A stretch of DNA of 64,000 nt from Anthostomella pinea (Eukaryota; Ascomycota; Sordariomycetes; Xylariales; Xylariaceae): contig CAUWAG010000004.1 of NCBI GenBank assembly GCA_963556695.1, positions 3,100,001 to 3,164,000 of the forward strand, written 5' to 3'. The first letter of the stretch is position 1, and the number at the start of each line of letters is the position of its first letter. Positions 12,479-27,111 of this stretch are shown one piece after another. The notes beneath the pieces were generated by a model. That model did not search any database. It was given only the letters and a program-made list of their open reading frames with translations, and was not told where the DNA came from. Made by a program: the position numbers and the translations under genes.

Positions 12479-14416
12479 ATGCAAATGCTTCATTCCTGCA
12501 GACCAGATCACAGGGGAAGCGACCAGACTGTGCACGTTGGCCAGCGCATGCTCAATTTCGGCAAACAGTTATCACCTTGGTCACAACCTGTTTTTGCCAC
12601 GTCGTCGCCCAGACCTTTGAAGCGACGAAGGGAGAGCAACGCCGCGATAACGTCGCAACCAGCTACTATTTCTCCTGCGCTGAAGCAGCCGAGGACAAGT
12701 GATGACGACAACGATCGTGACCGCCCCACGCCGCTCAAAAAGGCAAAGCCGTCGCCGGTGACAGAAGCCGGCGCATCGCTGTCAACGTCGCCAAAACCCG
12801 ACATGGAGCGAGCGAGGGACGCTATCGAGCAACAGTTCAGTCTCGAGATACTACTGAAACATGATGAGCTGCGACTCATTAACCAGGAACTTGCCAAGTG
12901 TCAGGTCGCTTTGGAGCAGCTACGCAGGTGTCACCTGATACCGTATCCAGTCAACGTTCCCACGCCTGAGCAGATGCTGAACATCACTAACGGGTCTGGC
13001 CCGGCACTGCAACCAAAGCTGGGTGATAAGCTGCCTCAGTGGGCTCCGCCGTTTGGTGTCACCGACGGCCCGTATGCCCGGCACTATGCCAAGTGGCTCA
13101 TACCAGATCCCAAGTTCGACGGCATTCAGCCTGGCATTCTGGCGCACTCTTCTGATGGGACGCGGTTGAGGACTTCGATGGACGGTAGATCGACGAGGAA
13201 TAGTTTCACCGACTTCACTGCATCGCAAAGCAAGGGTAGGCCGGTAAGAGGGACGGCAGGTCAGAAGCTCCAATCTCTCTCAAGTGGCTACGCTCCGCCC
13301 AAGGATAAGAATGGCCCTTGCGTGTTGAAGCGATCCGATGGCAAGACAGTGAAACTTGTCTGCATTGACTGCCATCGCGAAAACTTCTCCAGCACACAGG
13401 GGTTCATCAACCATTGCCGTATAGCACACAAGCGAGACTTCAAGAGTCACGAGGAAGCGGCCGTTCATTGTGGTCACGAAATCGAAGTCACCGATAATGG
13501 TGGAATAGTAGGCGAGGAGAAGCCCGGTACCCACAGTGCTCTCCCTTCCGGTCTTGTCCATCCGTTCGTACACGCGAACGCCATGGCCGAGTCGGAAGCT
13601 TGCTTTTCTGTTGTGCGTCGCATCCAGCAGTCGATGGAGCTGTACAAGAAGGGTCAACTGCCTGGCAATGCATCGTCACCTGTCTCACAAGCGGCGTCAA
13701 GACCTCGGCCGGTGGTCAAACCGCCGCCAACGTTCTCTGCATCGCCTGACTCGCCTCACCTGTCCCGTCTACTGCAAAGCCGAGGTTTCAACGGCAATCT
13801 GGGAGCGTCGCTCAGTGATGCTAAGACCAAGGTAGACCTTGCTCAATTCTCTTCCCTCGACGACGACGAGGAAGAAGACGGTGATACGTCTGGGGTAGTT
13901 GATGCTAGTTCCACTGGCGACCAGGCCCAGTCTCACGCTGTGAGGATGCGCGTTCCTGCTAGAGCCACGATGTCACCAGCTGTGAGCATAGCTCGCCCGA
14001 GTAGTAGCAAAGGTCCAACACCTCTTGCACCTTATGCTACACCCGTGCCAACCCCGACCCCACGAGTCGCGTCTGGTCCCGAACCCGAGATACTCATGGA
14101 CGCGGACATGTTGGACCGCGCAGACCTAAGCCCAAATACTGCCGTCAGCAACAATGCACCATCACTTGTTAGCGACGATGGCGAATACGATGACTCGGCA
14201 GATTCCGACTCGGAGATGGGCGACAGCATAGGTGCTCAGTCCCTCTCCACTGTTGATGAGGTTGACCTGGAAATGGATCATCCCGGTGCTCAGGGTCTTC
14301 GGCATCATGGCTCGAGTGGCGCAGGTGCCGAGACGACAGTGCGGTTCGGCGAAGATGACAGTAAGCATGTCACTTTCGTAGGTCCCGTTAAGAACAAGGG
14401 AAACGGGAAGAAATGA
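12479..14416 (+). CDS. Ahc1-like C2H2 zinc-finger protein (ADA-complex type), up to 645 aa
   Basis: A nuclear protein with a basic N-terminus (LKRRRESN, then PLKKAKPS), a helical/coiled segment at about residues 110-150 (IEQQFSLEILLKHDELRLINQELAKC), a conserved PQWAPPFGVTDGPYARHYAKWLIPD block, and one atypical zinc finger: C295-x2-C298-x13-H312-x4-H317, followed by a further conserved HCGHEIE. This combination matches the fungal family related to yeast Ahc1, a subunit of the ADA histone acetyltransferase complex, so a role in chromatin-linked transcription is likely by family. The C-terminal third is disordered: Ser/Pro-rich with acidic patches (DDDEEEDGD; DDSADSDSEMGD). No intron is needed. 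ATG 12479 gives the longest form; ATG 12548 (MLNFGKQ) is a credible alternative start. Confidence 0.72.
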   Translation: MQMLHSCRPDHRGSDQTVHVGQRMLNFGKQLSPWSQPVFATSSPRPLKRRRESNAAITSQPATISPALKQPRTSDDDNDRDRPTPLKKAKPSPVTEAGASLSTSPKPDMERARDAIEQQFSLEILLKHDELRLINQELAKCQVALEQLRRCHLIPYPVNVPTPEQMLNITNGSGPALQPKLGDKLPQWAPPFGVTDGPYARHYAKWLIPDPKFDGIQPGILAHSSDGTRLRTSMDGRSTRNSFTDFTASQSKGRPVRGTAGQKLQSLSSGYAPPKDKNGPCVLKRSDGKTVKLVCIDCHRENFSSTQGFINHCRIAHKRDFKSHEEAAVHCGHEIEVTDNGGIVGEEKPGTHSALPSGLVHPFVHANAMAESEACFSVVRRIQQSMELYKKGQLPGNASSPVSQAASRPRPVVKPPPTFSASPDSPHLSRLLQSRGFNGNLGASLSDAKTKVDLAQFSSLDDDEEEDGDTSGVVDASSTGDQAQSHAVRMRVPARATMSPAVSIARPSSSKGPTPLAPYATPVPTPTPRVASGPEPEILMDADMLDRADLSPNTAVSNNAPSLVSDDGEYDDSADSDSEMGDSIGAQSLSTVDEVDLEMDHPGAQGLRHHGSSGAGAETTVRFGEDDSKHVTFVGPVKNKGNGKK

Positions 14417-16611
14417 CATGACCGTGAACATGGGCAGTGAAACACCGCACTGATGCGTTCATCTACCACATCGCGGTCTACAGCACCCAGAAGATCACAA
14501 TCTGGCTGCCGTATACCAGGTCTTCAGTGGAAGAGCCCCTGACTCGAGGGGCTACACATTATCATGGTTGGATTACGTTGGATTCTTGGGAGACCGACTT
14601 TTACCCTTACACCTTTTATTACACGCTTATCACATATCCTGGACGTCTCCCGAAGAGCTGGTTCGATTCTACGGCTCATGAGCGCCATCCATGGGAATCG
14701 TTGTCCGGCCTGAGCTTCGGAATGGGAGTTCCGGGGGCGTTGGCTGGCCTGGGAGAGACCAATTCGAAGCCTGGCTGCTTGTAGAGGATAGAATGGAAGC
14801 TGGCTGCTGGTCAGAAGAGAGAGCCACCGGCGGCAGCGGTAGCGGTCCGTGTTTCAACATACGTTATTTTTATTAGCCGCGAGCTCGGAGGAGCAACAGC
14901 CAGCGATGTCAACACTAGCAGGAAGAGGGGGGAAAGCACTTGACACAGTGACGATCGCGGACGCGACGACGGAAGATAGATGAGCGTGTCTCCGTTTCTC
15001 TGTATATCTGTAACTCCTGTCACAACAAGCACCGACACCACCAATTGTACAAATTTGATTATGAGAAACATGGTTATCCAATTGCAATGCCGCTCTTGAC
15101 TGTATGTACTTCTCGTGTCATTTTGACGGGGATGTCTGGGTTCTTTCTCAGCTGGCACGCGTGCCATATTGTATGGTTGGTTGGGTTCGTGATGATGCCT
15201 ACCTATTATTATTTATTACGTGGCAACTACATATCATGAACAGAGTAATATGCCGATATGTCATAGCCGTTAAGACGACTCTCTGCCTGCCAATTATTTC
15301 TCAGTTGGGTATCTTATGCTCTGCATGGTGTGATACCTGTGGCCTGCGCCTTGCCTGTACATGTATGCAATAGCTTCGAAACCGGAAATCTCTTGGCCAC
15401 GTACATACAGCCGTCTACCCAACAGGATACCTTGAATCAAAAGTACAAGGTCTTCCGTGCATAAGTGGTAAGGTGCGTACACCTCGGACTGCTCACATCA
15501 GGTCTGATCCTCTCTGGGTTTTTGTGAGCAGAACAACAACTCCTCCCTCTCTTTATTTCCTTTTGCCTATCTGCCTTTCTGCCTTCCTCCTTACATGCTT
15601 GCCTAGGTAGATATGTCCGCAAGATCCTCTCTCACCTGTTCAAACATGTCCCGCATGGCCTTACCGCCCTCGCCCTGTCTGCTAACCTCAGGTCAGGTCA
15701 GGTCAGCTACCGCCGATCAGACAAAGTCAGTGTGAATGCCCGGTAAATTGTGATAATGACAGGCAAATATCTACATAGCTTCCCCTTCAATGCCTAACAA
15801 GCGAGGCAGGTTTCTAAACTGTCTGTGTGCTTTCAATATCATAATGGACCACAATATTCGCCGTTAGTGTGCTGGAAAACAATGCCCTCCCTAACTTACT
15901 GGACACGACACGACACGACACGACACGACACAACACGACACGACACGACACGACACGACACGAATAACACTCTACATGCAAACAGACATACGACTGACTA
16001 ACTGCCAACATCAGCAGTTCAGTCCATCCAGTCAGTCAGTCACAACACTCACAACACCCAGGCTTTCCATTCTCATTACTTGTATGGGCATACTTCACCA
16101 AGACCAAGACCATGACCGTGACCGTGACCATGACAAGGACTATCATGGTGGCCCATATACGAGCATAGTTCAAATTTTTGTCTCTGCTCAATGACGATAT
16201 TGATGTTGTGTTGTGTTTCCATACATGCTCGTACCACAGAGGTCCTAGGTAGTATCAAAACGAATGAGATGTGCCTGGCCCCCGTCTGTCCTTGAGGACC
16301 CCTTCCCCTGTGTAAGGACCCCTTCCCCTTATGATGCGGGCTTGCTTCCACGACAGCTGTGGTTCTAGCCCAGACTGCGGAGGCTGTGTGATATTAGCAT
16401 CCGTGTTTGGATGCATAATTACCGGAGCGGAGTCATCTCTGACCGAGTAGACAGAGAAAGGGAAAAAGCAGGCCAAAGAAACGAACACGATATTGTGATA
16501 TTCCGTCCCAACGAACATGCTCTGCCAGAAGGAGCATCAACATTCGTCTATATACAGTTGCAACAGTACCAACTCCAGCCAGGTTGTGTGAGAAAACACC
16601 AAAATAAACCT
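14417..16611. other. Intergenic, about 2.2 kb, no gene seen
   Basis: Between the 3' end of the Ahc1-like gene and the 3' end of the rsp5 gene on the other strand. Only short frames. It contains the ACACG microsatellite listed separately and a short imperfect run of GACCGT/GACCAT at about 16,110-16,135. Confidence 0.5.
15903..15962. repeat. Pentanucleotide microsatellite (ACACG)12
   Basis: Twelve tandem copies of ACACG, perfect except for one G-to-A change in the sixth unit. Non-coding. Confidence 0.92.
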
Positions 16612-19464
<2,853 letters not shown>

Positions 19465-21691
19465 GGCGAGGATGTCGACTCTCTTCGCAGTCGCTAGCTG
19501 ACCTGATCTCTCCCACCTCTCTGCAGTCAGGCGAGGAGGGGTTCGGCTGCGGGTGGCTCGATCGGTGAGCGACGACACTCGGTGGGCAAGCAAAATACGG
19601 ATGCTTCAATCGATATTCCTTTGTTTTGCTTTTCGCTGCCCTCGGACCGGGATGGGGCTCGATAGGACTCGTGATGGTGATGGCGAGAGGAGCTGCAGGA
19701 GAGTGGTAAGGTTGAAGGTTCGTCTGGTACACATAGGTAGCGGGTGATCTAGGTGGAGGTTTAGTGGGTAGTCCCGTCGCAGCAGGATCCAGCAAGATGG
19801 CCGCTCGGGCGGTTGTATCAGCAAATGACAGCACTGGAAACGGGCAAATGCCAAATGGGAGCGGGCAGGAGGCGACTTCAATGGAAGGCAGGCGATTCAC
19901 TGCCAGGGGCCCTCGCCAGGTGCTGTCCACCGTCCAATCACCTGGCGCTGAGGCTGTGCACAGCCCCCGACCGCAGCCTGCCTCACAGTCCAGTCCAGAA
20001 ACCTGCGCATCTTCTCGATGTTCAGTATCCACTCCGCCGTCTGCCGAACTGCCGGACTGCTATCACCAACCTCGAACTGAAGGACGATTTGAAGATACCT
20101 ACATCTTGGTACGGTCCTTGCGATCCAAGGATATATGCAACTTCACCATGACTTACGGTATTACCTCATGACATCATAATGTACAGAGTGGTCCACAAAC
20201 CAGTACCTTCACACTGTAACTTCTAACCGTCTTATTATTACGTATGTAAACAAGCCACTCAGGTACGAATCTCGATTACGATTCGCATCCCCAGCGACGC
20301 GTGGACGAAGGAGGCTGTGAAGCGGGAAAAGGGACTCGATTCAGCTCACTTCAGCGGCCTCCAACACAGCTCACTCACTCGCCTCAGCTCACCTACCTAC
20401 GCGCTGTCAAGATGCTGTACTCCCCTAGCCTAACGATTATTGTGCCATACTCACCAACAGGTAGGTACACAACGTACCTACAGGACAAAGCCCCTGAACC
20501 ATGCAAATCGAGAACCCTCGTTGGCCTGGATGCATTGATTTGTGTCCGTCAAGCACGGAGAGAGCGGGATCTTGCCGCTACCCGCTCTCGGCCCATTGTT
20601 GCCGTTGGCATGTCGATGAAAACGAAACATGGGAAACCGATTTAGGAGGTTACTGACCTACACCATTGCCAGTCGTCTTGAATAGGTGACAATGTGGTTC
20701 ATGTTCCTCGTAGGATTCTGAGGAATCAAGGAGCTACAGTACCTAACTTAGCCAATGCTGTCTTACACTCTGAGATTCGAAGAGGCACAGCAAGTGCTGT
20801 GAGTAACACGGCTCGTTCATGCACCGCAAGCCAGGTGATTAGCACAGCATGTCGCCTCATATATCGGAGCATTCAACAGTAGAGGGTGGTGGCACTTCAC
20901 ATGCATCACACTTGCAAGAACCCAGTCATTTCATTGCATCCAGGTTGATCGTCATAACTGTCTATTGGATTTAATTTGATCCCCAAAGTGCACGAAGCAC
21001 ACCTGCTATGCAAGTCGGCCTCGTCCCCCATCAGCAACAGCTTCAGGGGAGGCGCGTCGAGGGCCTCAAGTTGCACTGTCTAGGCATCGGAGATGGACTG
21101 AGATGTAGACGGAGTCAAGTCGAGCATCCTCCATACCATCTCCCTGCAGCAAGAATGAACTTGCCCGTCCTCTGTGCGCACGACTCGCCGCAATGCAACC
21201 TCCATCCTTTATGTTTTGTCTCGATGCCCACTTCATGAGGTCCAAAAGTGGACGCCCAAGGTAGCAGGCAGGATGATGGACTAGGAGTAACCCTCGTAAA
21301 TCTCTGATGCGATGCGATAGGTCCTGTACTTTTTCGAAACTCCAGACCGTTTTTCCGGACGTTTCCTTTGGCCCAACTAACCGAGTTAGACGCAAGCCTG
21401 AAGAATCGTTTCCGGCCATGTCAAGTCGGGAAGCTGATCCACCAGCTACGGAGTGCGAGAGCCGACCAGTAGTTGAATCCAGTTGGGAAATGGCGGACCA
21501 CAATATGAGTGTCTGGAGGACCGTCCAACCCTCGAAGAAATGCTGCAAATAGAGCCTATATCATGCCACTTGGCAAAAATAGCTCAGGTCTGGCGAACCT
21601 TCCACCCAAATTTTGTAGATGTTACACTTCCTGCCGGTCGAGATACGTGTCGATGTATGGACCGGTACGGAGTAGGCTCATCGCACCTTAG
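19465..21691. other. Intergenic, about 2.2 kb, no gene seen
   Basis: Holds the promoter and leader of rsp5 (minus strand, at the left end) and the 3' flank of pab2 (at the right end). Open frames of 110-240 codons here show no recognisable protein and overlap one another on both strands. Confidence 0.5.
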
Positions 21692-22485
21692 TTAGTAAGG
21701 GGAGAATCCGCCTCTAGTACCTCTGCCCCGATATCCACCTCGGTATCCGCCTCGCGGCACGTAACCACCTCTTCCGCCAAAGGAGCCTCTTCCGCCCCGA
21801 CCTCGTCCGCGTGTGCGGCTCATACCCGGGATGTTGGTGCGCTTGGGTGTTACCTTAATGGCGCGGCCCTTGAGCTCGCTCTCGTTCAGGACGAGAGCTT
21901 GTGCGACAAGGCTGGGTTCGGTGAACTCGACGTAGGCGTAGCTATAGGGACATAGTCAGCATGGATCTACTTGCGAGCAACATGACCAAAGGAATCCACT
22001 ACTTACCCCTTGGGCTGACCAGTGAACTTGTCGAGTAGGATAGTGACGCGGTTGATGGATCCGCAGCTCTGAAAGTGAGCCTGGATGTCCTCAGGCGACG
22101 CCGAGTAATCGACGTTGCCAACAAAGATACTGCGACTGTCAATGTCACCGCGATCATCCGAGGCCTCCTCCTGGTTCTTCTCCAGAGCCGCGTGCATCTC
22201 GCGAAGCTTGGCTGCTTCCTCCTCCATCTCGGCAACTCGTCGTTTCATGGCCGAGATCTCTTCCTGTTTGAGAAGGCAATATGGGTTAGTCGCACAGATC
22301 ATGTCGACCTCTGTAGGCGTTCGAGGCATCCAATGAAACTGGTAGAACCAGTAGGGGCAGCGCACCTCGTCGTTGCCCTCCTCCGAGACGACGGGATCTT
22401 CACCAGCGACGTCGCGCACGTCATGCTCGTCATGCTCGTCGCGCTCGTCGCGCTCGTCGCGCTCGTCGTGGTGAGTGTCCGACAT
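21692..22485 (-). CDS. pab2: Nuclear poly(A)-binding protein Pab2/PABPN1-like, 208 aa, three exons
   Basis: A PABPN1-family protein that binds poly(A) tails in the nucleus and links polyadenylation to RNA decay and export. Exons 22485-22366, 22263-22007 and 21941-21692 join in phase by GT-AG introns of 102 and 65 nt. The layout is an acidic N-terminus with a DER/DEH-type repeat, a coiled-coil helix at residues 41-70 ([20 protein letters not shown]), one RRM at about 84-160 with RNP2 IFVGNV (86-91) and RNP1 KGYAYVEF (125-132, restored by splicing), and an Arg/Gly-rich C-terminus ending GGFSPY, a likely arginine-methylation region. The first intron is a multiple of three and has no stop, so an unspliced, longer form would also be open. 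The ATG lies just downstream of a possible 5'UTR intron. Confidence 0.95.
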
Positions 22486-22495
22486 GGTGTTTGAT

Positions 22496-22751
22496 CTATA
22501 GGAGGACAGGTCGGTTAGCCAAAAGGTCCCCTATCATACTCTGGTAATGCACCCTTCCGGCACCTAGCAACGGGCATCGAAACGAAGGAGGTGCAAGACT
22601 GACCCCTCCTTGCTACCTACGGCAGCCTTGAGAATCGGGAGTGAGGGTGGAGGATGGGATGATGTAGAAGGACAAAATGTAGGTCAAGAAAAAGAAGAAG
22701 AAAATAGTCGCATACTCCCAACGACAGCAAGGGCGTGGTGACCGAACTTAC
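22496..22751 (-). other. Candidate 5'UTR intron of pab2
   Basis: On the minus strand, a consensus donor GTAAGT at 22751 and an acceptor TATAG ending at 22496, 10 nt before the pab2 ATG, would define a 256-nt leader intron. Inferred from splice-site consensus only. Confidence 0.4.
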
Positions 22752-23330
22752 TTGATGGGAAGCTGTGGTGGAAAAGAGAAGCTCAGGCAGAGCGTCAGAG
22801 CTCCAGCTGTTCTAGGTGCAAGGTTGCAAGGTACGGTACGGGAGGCGGGTCCGCCTGATCTTCGGCTTGCAAATGGGCCTTGAGATCCACTTTTCAGCCT
22901 GGGATTTCCGTGATGTAGCCTCAGATTTGATCTGTGGCTGTCTGTGGCTGTTAACCGTGGCTTTTGATTGTGGCTTCAAGGTCTGCTTTGCTGTGGGTTC
23001 GAGTTCAATGATATTGGGTTGATGTATATCAAGAGCTAATGTGTTGTTGTTTGTGGCTAGGGTGTGCCGAAATTGGTATATGTGTACTACGACCGCTGTC
23101 TACAACCCGTGATTGTGTTATGGAGTGTGTTGTCTGGTTATGTTGTTTGTGAGAAGTAACAGACAACCAGTAACCTGAGTGTGGCTTGTATGGCACAATT
23201 GGGACTGTCGTGATCTGTATGTGTGTATGTTTCCAGTGATCCTTGCTTCAGTGGGAGGCAGGAAATGCGATTGTGGGTTCTGTACCTGTCAGTTGAGCAG
23301 GTGCCTTCCGCTTGCATGTGTACCGGATGT

Positions 23331-23702
23331 CTAAGTGGTGGGTGATCCAAGCTGGAGTTCACTGTTGTATTTGAGTTCGAATAAAGAGTGCTGCTCTGGA
23401 GAAGGTATGTAGTCCCATCGGTTTTGCTGCATGTCGGGGTCGGCCTGCGAGAGCACCGTGTCGCGTTTGTCCCGGCTCAGCTTTCTCCAGCGACTGCGAA
23501 TCTTGTCGCCGTGTGATTTAATCTGAGTTTGTAAGAAGACTCGGTCTTGATGGGCTGCCTCGACCAAGCGCTATTCCTGGTCCGTAGGCGGCGTTTCGAG
23601 TGAATAGAAGCTCAAGTGGATTGTCGATCAGAGCATCCGCGTAGAAGAGCAGCCTGGCGAGTCCGGTGGTCACAAGTGTCCTGGAGAATGATGGATAATG
23701 TG
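23331..23702 (-). pseudogene. Frameshifted relic of a fungal protein gene
   Basis: Two adjoining minus-strand frames read as one protein: the first contains ARLLFYADALIDNPLELL and ends in AAYGPGIA, and the second begins LVEAAHQDRVFLQTQIKS, continues KIRSRWRKLSRDKR and ends GSPTT with TAG at 23331-23333. The switch needs a single extra base at about 23,568. No intron could explain a one-base step. The text resembles a lineage-expanded fungal family of unknown function that has conserved DNPLxLLF and RW(x)KxSxxKR-type segments; that resemblance is from memory and uncertain. No start or 5' part is recognisable upstream, so this is probably a decayed fragment. Confidence 0.4.
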
Positions 23703-26700
23703 CTTCTGCTTTGAAACCAGCAGGGCGTGTTGTCTCTGTGACGATTGACCATGGGGAGGAGGAAAGATTGGGTTTGGAACAGCTGATGCCAAAGGCGGAG
23801 GGGAGATGGAGGTTGTTGCGTTGATGGTCGGGAGAAGAAACCCCATGCACATTGGTGAGCGAACAATTTGAAGAGATAGCAATCGGCGTTTTCAATCAAG
23901 GGCTACGAAACCCTACTTCTATCCATCTTGATGCCTGGGGCGACAAGAGAAAGATGCTGTGAAGCTGCCATTGAAGTTGCAGAGGATAGTGCAGTCTGTT
24001 GTTCAGTTGAGGAATGAGTGGTCCGTGCGAGAGCTATAGCAGCTGATGGCCAGCTGCTGCGGACGCTAGCAGGCGCTAGCGTGGTCATAGAGATGATTGG
24101 ATGCTCACGGTGGTCCGTGCTCTGGGCTTGTCAACGGACACTCACTCTCCTATTGAAAGAGTTTCCACACAGTATACCATGTGAGCTATAGGGCTCTGCA
24201 CTAGACTCTGGACCAGATTGGGTACCTATGGTGCGAGTCATCTGGGTGGTGGTTTTAGAGACGACGAAGCTGTGGAAGGCGCGAGTCGCCGAGTCCGGGC
24301 ACTTCGCTGAGCAAGCCATTCAGGAGGCGGGTGAGTACTGAGGTTTGTGCCCCTTTTGGAGACGGCGTTCCTCTAGTAGATACTCTAATCAAAAGACTCA
24401 AGGCTCAACATTCAAAACACCCTCAGGGTGAGCACTGAGATGTACATGACGCCAGCTCTATAAGGGAGGAATGGCAGGCAAGCCATGCTACCTCTTAGGA
24501 TATAACCCTCACTAGTATATACCCGATCGGCGGCGGACGATGTATGGTGCTGGTAGTGTTGGATATCATAACATGCTTAGACACTGCTATAGGGCTGCAC
24601 GCGATAGAAGGCCACGCTATAGGATATTCACAACACGCGCAGCCCCCTTTAATCCTGGCTTCTGACTTCTAGTTGTCCTTGTAGTGTGACTCGTGAACTT
24701 CTTGCAGTGCGCGCAATGGCTAAACGTTCACAAACTTAGGAGCTTGTGCTTGTTCCCAGCAGGTGTAACCCATCCAAGCATTATTTCTCTCTGGTCTGGA
24801 CTACATACTATAAAGACAGAGTTCTTCCAGCTTCGATCCCAGTAGCATATCGCTGTACCATTACTTTAGCTTTCCGGAATGAAGCAAAGAACACCAACTG
24901 GCTCTTCCTTAGCGAATGTCATGTTGGAACGTCAAGTATTGCAACTTAATCCTGGGAGATTCTGGACGCGTCACATGCTCTATTTTGTAACAGCCGCCGG
25001 AATTTCAGAAGCAGTAATGCACGGTATCAAAGGAACAGTGCACATGAGTAATAGTAATCGAGGCCCCTATTCCTCTGGGCTTCTAAGACAAGCCCTGCTA
25101 TAATCGTATATAGGGGCGCCCATTGGTCGATCACTCCCAGTGCCCGAGCATCAGGAGCTCAGAATAGCCACGATGCCCCGATTAGTCTCATCCTAACAAA
25201 GAAAGTGCTTCGGCAGATAAGGCCTCCCGTGCTCAGGGAGATTTGTTGAGCTGAGAATGAGGCTTCCTTGATAAACTTGAGTTTCACGGCCAGAATGGAC
25301 GAGAAATAGAACGTCATCACGATATGCTAGACGCGCATTTGTGCGAGCGATTAGTGCCACACTTGCTTTGGGTGGCGGCCAAGTTTTCGTCTCTTCCTTA
25401 GGAGAGTCAAGCAAGGGGTGTGAAACCAACCTCGGCATGGCTCTGAGTAGGACCTCTTGCCTCTCTCATGATGGGACTCCGATACTTGAGGTAACTGCTC
25501 GCCATTCTTTCCTCAAAAGGATTTGGTGTGGCTGCCTTGATGTCTTTCCGCCTAAAAGGAGCCTCTTCCAGAAAAGGGGGAGGGGGTTGGACAATGGTCA
25601 AGCGCAGGAGTAACGCAGCGAAGCACACCCAACACAGCCCCACTCATTACCATCGGAGCTCAGCTGTGCTCAGACGATGCCATAAGTTGTATTCGCGATC
25701 GGAGACCTGAGACGATGTCGTTCTCAAGAATCGTGTGGTGGCGACTGCTGTAGTCAGGCTCAGACCCCCAACCAATCAATCCAACACATCCACTGAGACG
25801 GCCGCGGCCAGTGCAGATCGCATCACATCGTGCGGTGTCGACCAGCTTCCTGGGTAATCAGCCCAATTCCGATAGGATGATGATTGGATACCTACGCCTT
25901 GGTACTCGGGGCAAAGGGACACGAAGATGGGACGTTCCACCGGGAAAGGAAAAAACCAGTCTTCACAGCTTGCGCTACAATATCTGATACGCCGCTACCG
26001 GCTGCTGACTGCATGTGGGCATGGCCGAAAGAGGCCTCGCAATGAGTTGCAGCTGTGGTGCGGGTAGTCGCCTGGCGTTCTTCTCCACGATGAGACGAAC
26101 GAGATGGGTCCAACCCCGTGTCCAGCTGCGTCTGTCTAACGATATCGGATGACATCCGCGAGATGGAAGTCTCCGTTGATAAACTAGCTAGCTCAGACGT
26201 GTGACTCGGAAGCTGACATCAGATGACCCGACGAGCACGAGCACGGGAGGCAGCGCTCGACGACCTGGTTTCCGTACGGGTTGGTTGGTGAGCTGTAACA
26301 ACCAGGTAACAAGTCCGAAGTCTGTTATCCTGGTCGCAGATCCTCTAACGTCCACGGCGCCGAGGGCGCACATGTGAGTAGGGAAGGCTTCGAGAATGAA
26401 CGACAGAGCCATGACTGTAGCTGACCTGGTCCTCGACGATCCTGAGGGTGATGCGCAGGATGGTGTTTCATCCGGATACCAGCACTGAAGCGCAGCGCGG
26501 CCGCACCCGCGCCGTCGAGGGCGCATCAAAGCGATTTACTATGGTCCATACCACATGGCTCGGGAATGGTCTGAAATCTTGTCGAATGATCTCCTGGTAC
26601 GCAATCGCATCCTTCCGATTGTAATAAGAGTGAAGGGGCAATTCGCAAAACAGTCCAGTTTGAGGTCGAATGTAGGGGAGGTAGGGGAGGTAGGGGCTCG

Positions 26701-27111
26701 GGGGCATCGCATGGGCTTGGCACACGAACTCGTCAGCGACACCATGGATGGGGATCGAGGGGTCGGTTTCAGTCTTCAGACCAGGTTCTACGACCCCTGT
26801 CCTACCACCGCCACCAGCGTTCGATGTGTGACTCTCCTGCTCCTGCCTCGCCTGCTTCACGATGGGGATGGGCTGGGTCGGTTGCAGACTGCAGTCTGCC
26901 ACGCGAGGCAGGGTTGTTTGAGTTTCTCTTGTCTATATATGTACAGCATATAAGAAGATCGTTGCCGGTCGCAGATCACCGACCACAATTCTCACAAGCC
27001 TTGAGCCAACCACTCTCGTTCACTATCGCTCTTTCCCTGCTGCTCACCGACTTGTCGCTCTTTCCGAGTATTCGGCACCGAGAAACCCGGTTGATCTCCC
27101 ATCCTCGCAAC
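23703..27111. other. Intergenic, about 3.4 kb, no gene supported
   Basis: Only short, overlapping frames on both strands. A few frames on the minus strand at 25,190-25,640 and 25,890-26,900 could be decayed coding sequence, but none carries a motif I can name. A short triplication of GTAGGGGAG lies at about 26,670-26,697. Confidence 0.4.
26934..26954 (+). promoter_or_regulatory. TATA-like elements of the small secreted protein gene
   Basis: TATATAT (26934-26940) and TATAAG (26949-26954) lie about 160-180 nt upstream of the ATG at 27112, a normal spacing for a TATA box plus a short leader in fungi. Position and sequence only. Confidence 0.5.

Noticed and set aside
14656..14680. GGTTCGATTC as a tRNA T-arm
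   Set aside because: No pairing stem or A box at the right distance on either strand.
15903..15962. CRISPR-like array
   Set aside because: Simple 5-nt microsatellite without spacers, and the genome is eukaryotic.
21066..21548. 160-codon minus-strand frame downstream of pab2
   Set aside because: Lies in the probable pab2 3' flank, competes with frames on the other strand and has no recognisable motif.
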